Of a stretch of 64,000 bases of DNA, positions 62,223 through 64,000 are shown piece by piece; within the stretch, counting starts at the first letter, position 1; each line of letters starts with the position of its first letter. The position numbers were made by a program, and so were the translations under genes. The stretch comes from Leptolyngbya sp. FACHB-60 (lineage in GTDB: Bacteria > Cyanobacteriota > Cyanobacteriia > Phormidesmidales > Phormidesmidaceae): the NCBI RefSeq assembly GCF_014695775.1, contig NZ_JACJOX010000068.1, positions 29,908-93,907 of the forward strand. Direction: 5' to 3'. The notes under the pieces are model-generated. The model made no database searches and was not told the DNA's origin. It saw only the letters and a list, made by a program, of their open reading frames with translations.

Positions 62223-62669
62223 CTATTGAAACGTCGGCACCAGACTCAAGAATGCGTCAAAGTCATCTAGAGCATTGCGGTATTCTTGACCGGCGATTAC
62301 CTGCTGATTGTTGGCGGCGGCTTCGTCTAGGCGCTCTAGGTGACTGTAAATCTCCTTGGCCAGAGCCTGGGCCTGGGTCTTGTCTTTGGTTAGCAATGTG
62401 CCCGCCAGCCGGTTGACCCGCGTCCGCATTTCACCCATGGGGCCGTGGATAAAGCTCTGCACGTTCACCCAGTCTTTCTGTTGAATGTAGCCCTGAAGCT
62501 CGGGGAAGCGATCGCGCAGCTCGGCTACAGCGGGGGTGTATAGCTCTACCTGCTGCAAAATCTCTGGGGTATAGGTCGTCGGTATTTTCGCTGCTGGGCC
62601 ACCGCACGCCACCAGGCAGGAGGCCACTACCGCCAGCAAAATTCCCAAAAGAGGTCTGAAGCGTCCCAT
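62223..62669 (-). CDS. psbQ: Photosystem II PsbQ (CyanoQ) lipoprotein
   Basis: A 148-aa lumenal lipoprotein. The signal MGRFRPLLGILLAVVASCLVAC ends in a lipobox with cysteine 22. The mature protein is the expected four-helix bundle, with TPEILQQVELYTPAVAELRDRFPELQGYIQQKDWVNVQSFIHGPMGEMR and YSHLERLDEAAANNQQVIAGQEYRNALDDFDAFLSLVP. CyanoQ stabilises the oxygen-evolving side of PSII and binds PsbO/PsbV regions in cyanobacteria. Length and topology are typical. Confidence 0.93.
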   Translation of the reverse strand: MGRFRPLLGILLAVVASCLVACGGPAAKIPTTYTPEILQQVELYTPAVAELRDRFPELQGYIQQKDWVNVQSFIHGPMGEMRTRVNRLAGTLLTKDKTQAQALAKEIYSHLERLDEAAANNQQVIAGQEYRNALDDFDAFLSLVPTFQ

Positions 62670-62788
62670 AGTTAACCTTTGCGCTCTCTACATCAGTCGT
62701 CTGTATTTTACGCCGCCGTGGGGACTTGTGAAGCGCCAAGATGCTGTGGCGAGGGGGGCTAAACTTTCCCCAGGTCCCTACCCTTCAC

Positions 62789-62971
62789 TCACCCACGACC
62801 CCTTTGCGAGTCTCCCAATATCTCAAAGATTGCCTCGCGGCTGACTAGCTCAGAATCTTTGCTTTCATCAATTGCTTTCACTAAAGGGATGTCTTCTAAA
62901 GCCTCTGCAATCAGGTTTTGGAACAAATCTCGCCGCTCTTGAAAGATTTCAAGAATTGCTGCCTTCATCAA
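62789..62971 (-). CDS. Small antitoxin-like protein, orphan
   Basis: A 60-aa acidic-helical protein: MKAAILEIFQERRDLFQNLIAEALEDIPLVKAIDESKDSELVSREAIFEIL resembles small cyanobacterial proteins that precede RelE/ParE-type toxin genes. No toxin frame follows it here, so it may be a remaining antitoxin of a lost module, or work in trans. I know the family only from context, so the call is tentative. Confidence 0.5.
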   Translation of the reverse strand: MMKAAILEIFQERRDLFQNLIAEALEDIPLVKAIDESKDSELVSREAIFEILGDSQRGRG

Positions 62972-63067
62972 ATCTTTGATTTAAGTTTCGCTCAGGCTAG
63001 ATTCCAACATATTTCACCTCAAAATTCACTAGTTAATCTGATCTATTGATTTTGATGGGAGATGGCC

Positions 63068-63099
63068 AGACCCCAGGATTTTTCAAAACCCTGGGGTCT
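63068..63099. repeat. Palindrome downstream of the NACHT C-terminal fragment
   Basis: AGACCCCAGGATTTT and AAAACCCTGGGGTCT pair over 15 bp with one mismatch and a 2-nt loop, 7 bp beyond the minus-strand stop. It likely ends the transcript of the fragment gene; its form also resembles a REP-like palindrome. Confidence 0.7.
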
Positions 63100-63105
63100 T
63101 TGCAG

Positions 63106-63905
63106 CTATAGATTTGCTATGGCATCGGGGACTGGATATTTTTTGATTTCGCTGAGGGGCAACAGCAGGGTGTCTTCGATATATTGCCGGGTGGCTTTGG
63201 TGACATAACAATCGCTGTTGAGGCAATCAACCAAGAGTTTGTTGGCATAGTAGTAGTGTTTCAGCTTTTCTTTTTGAGCTTCAGAAAATTGCCAGTTGTG
63301 CCCAATATTGCAATGATCGGTCATTACGGTTCGCAGCTTTTCGCCCCAAGCTTCGCCGTTCTGCTGCCACCAGTGCTTAGAAGCTTCACGATTATCTGAA
63401 GCAGGCAATTCAGCCCTTAACGCCTGAATCTCAGGTTTTAATTCGGGACTACTCTGGCTCAATGCCCGCTCAGCGCGAGCGAGGACGTGATCGCGGGCGA
63501 GGGCGTGGTCGAAGTCGTAGTCGTGGTCGAAGTTAAGGGCAAAGTCGATGGCTCGGGCGAAGCCGAGGTCGAGGTCGAGGTCAAGGTCGAAGTCAAGGTC
63601 GCGAGCGTGGTCAAGAGCGTGGTCAAGAGCGTGGTCAAGAGCGTGGGCGATGCCGAGTTCACAGCTGAAGGCGTAGGCACGGGCGTGGTTGAAGTCGAGT
63701 TCAGGGTTAAGGTCGAGTTCAGGGTTAAGGTCGAGGAAGTAGGCGTGGGCGTGGGCGCAGCCAAGGGCGTAGCTAAGGCCGTGGGCGAGGGCGAGGGTAA
63801 AGGCTTGGGCGTAGTAGAAAGCTCGAACTGCGACGGGTTTGTAGGCGGTATTTACTGAGGTTGCTTTGTGCTGTACCCAGACTAAAGGGCACTGGTCTGT
63901 TAGAC
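63106..63905 (-). pseudogene. C-terminal fragment of a NACHT NTPase with LDHA-type repeats, cut by an IS1-like element
   Basis: The C-terminal 100 residues (WWQQNGEAWGEKLRTVMTDHCNIGHNWQFSE, HYYYANKLLVDCLNSDCYVTKATRQYIEDTLLLP) are the tail found on cyanobacterial NACHT proteins. Before it lie degenerate repeats of A-L-D-H, L-D and L-N-P-E-L-D encoded by 12-, 6- and 18-bp DNA repeats. No Walker motifs are present. The frame is open to 63933, but its last codons lie inside the IS1-like terminal sequence, so the gene's start and NTPase domain are lost. Confidence 0.75.
63478..63800. repeat. Nested short tandem repeats (6, 12 and 18 bp) within the NACHT fragment
   Basis: GCGTGGTCAAGA repeats about three and a half times at 63605-63647 (12 bp); GAGGTC/AAGGTC-type 6-bp units occur near 63570-63600; TTCAGGGTTAAGGTCGAG repeats twice near 63700-63735 (18 bp). 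All periods are multiples of three, so the reading frame is kept and the protein grows by A-L-D-H, L-D and L-N-P-E-L-D units. Confidence 0.85.
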
Positions 63906-64000
63906 GGTGATGGGTAAAATGGTTGCAGTGCAACTACTCCAGAGCCATGGATTGTCCTCACTGCCAGAGCCTCCAGGTTGTAAAGAATGGGCGGGAATTG
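63906..64000 (+). mobile_element. Left end of an IS1-like insertion sequence with start of its transposase gene (continues past window)
   Basis: GGTGATGGGTAAAATGGTTGCAG at 63906 has the GGTGATG start of IS1-family terminal repeats. ATG at 63947 opens MDCPHCQSLQVVKNGRE, the CxxC zinc-ribbon start of the IS1 InsA/transposase N-terminus. The right end and the catalytic part lie outside. It interrupts the NACHT fragment on the opposite strand. The exact left boundary is inferred. Confidence 0.75.

Noticed and set aside
63459..63858. Val/Glu/Lys-rich plus frame and Thr/Ser-rich minus frame
   Set aside because: Both are alternative readings of the short tandem repeats; only the minus frame with the NACHT tail matches a known family.

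Overview
This 64 kb window looks like a chromosomal segment of a cyanobacterium, most plausibly a filamentous Leptolyngbya/Nodosilinea-type organism. The support is the very frequent GCGATCGC (HIP1) palindrome, a photosystem II PsbQ lipoprotein, a CpcT/CpeT phycobilin-lyase-family protein, a ThiO-ThiG fusion, DUF2949 and PAP/fibrillin proteins, and a CruE/CruH-type aromatic carotenoid gene pair. The genus is inferred and was not tested. I found no rRNA, tRNA or CRISPR array.

Layout. 0-9 kb: the end of a TonB-C-like protein, a group 2 sigma factor with a clear terminator, a LURP-one-like protein, a membrane-anchored NACHT NTPase with an FGE-like tail (a probable NLR-type defence protein), a RAYT transposase with a REP-like palindrome, and a RarA-methyltransferase-like fusion. 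9-20 kb: a HigBA toxin-antitoxin pair, an ATP-dependent DNA ligase, and metabolic genes (AstE-like, FMN reductase, glcF, fibrillin, PHP, zincin-like, pentapeptide, cobH, threonine aldolase). 20-31 kb: a signalling and decay zone. It holds a four-copy 63-bp tandem repeat, a DUF3124 lipoprotein, a YihY remnant, a very large hybrid histidine kinase with an N-terminal ribbon-helix-helix, a frameshifted diguanylate cyclase, a glucosidase remnant, and a solute-binding protein coupled to a disrupted GGDEF-EAL sensor. 31-41 kb, mostly minus strand: thiO-thiG, two exported unknowns, then a tightly packed run transcribed M23 peptidase, pentapeptide membrane protein, folate cyclo-ligase, Vat-like acetyltransferase, and a cysteine-desulfurase-like enzyme. 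41-49 kb, plus strand: a GH116 glucosidase, DUF4230, a GST directly followed by glcE, and a cyclic-peptide-type ABC exporter. 48.6-57 kb, minus strand: a methyltransferase-like protein, a GST, a CpcT-like protein, an RTX protein, a HAD hydrolase, and cruH/cruE. 57-64 kb: an ABC-2 permease, an amidotransferase, a beta-hydroxyacid dehydrogenase, DUF2949, Uma2, psbQ with an amino-acid-oxidase-like gene, an orphan antitoxin-like gene, and a NACHT C-terminal fragment cut off by an IS1-like element running off the edge.

Genes that work together. cruE and cruH lie 51 bp apart in the order of a synechoxanthin-type pathway (beta-carotene to renierapurpurin to oxidised product). glcF and glcE are both present but 32 kb apart. 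thiO-thiG makes the thiamine thiazole. higB-higA form a TA module. The solute-binding protein and its sensor overlap by ATGA and suggest a ligand-to-c-di-GMP pathway that is now broken. The most unusual material is the two unrelated NACHT remains, the aromatic carotenoid pair with Rieske centres in both enzymes, the 63-bp repeat array, and a notable density of gene remnants between 21 and 30 kb.
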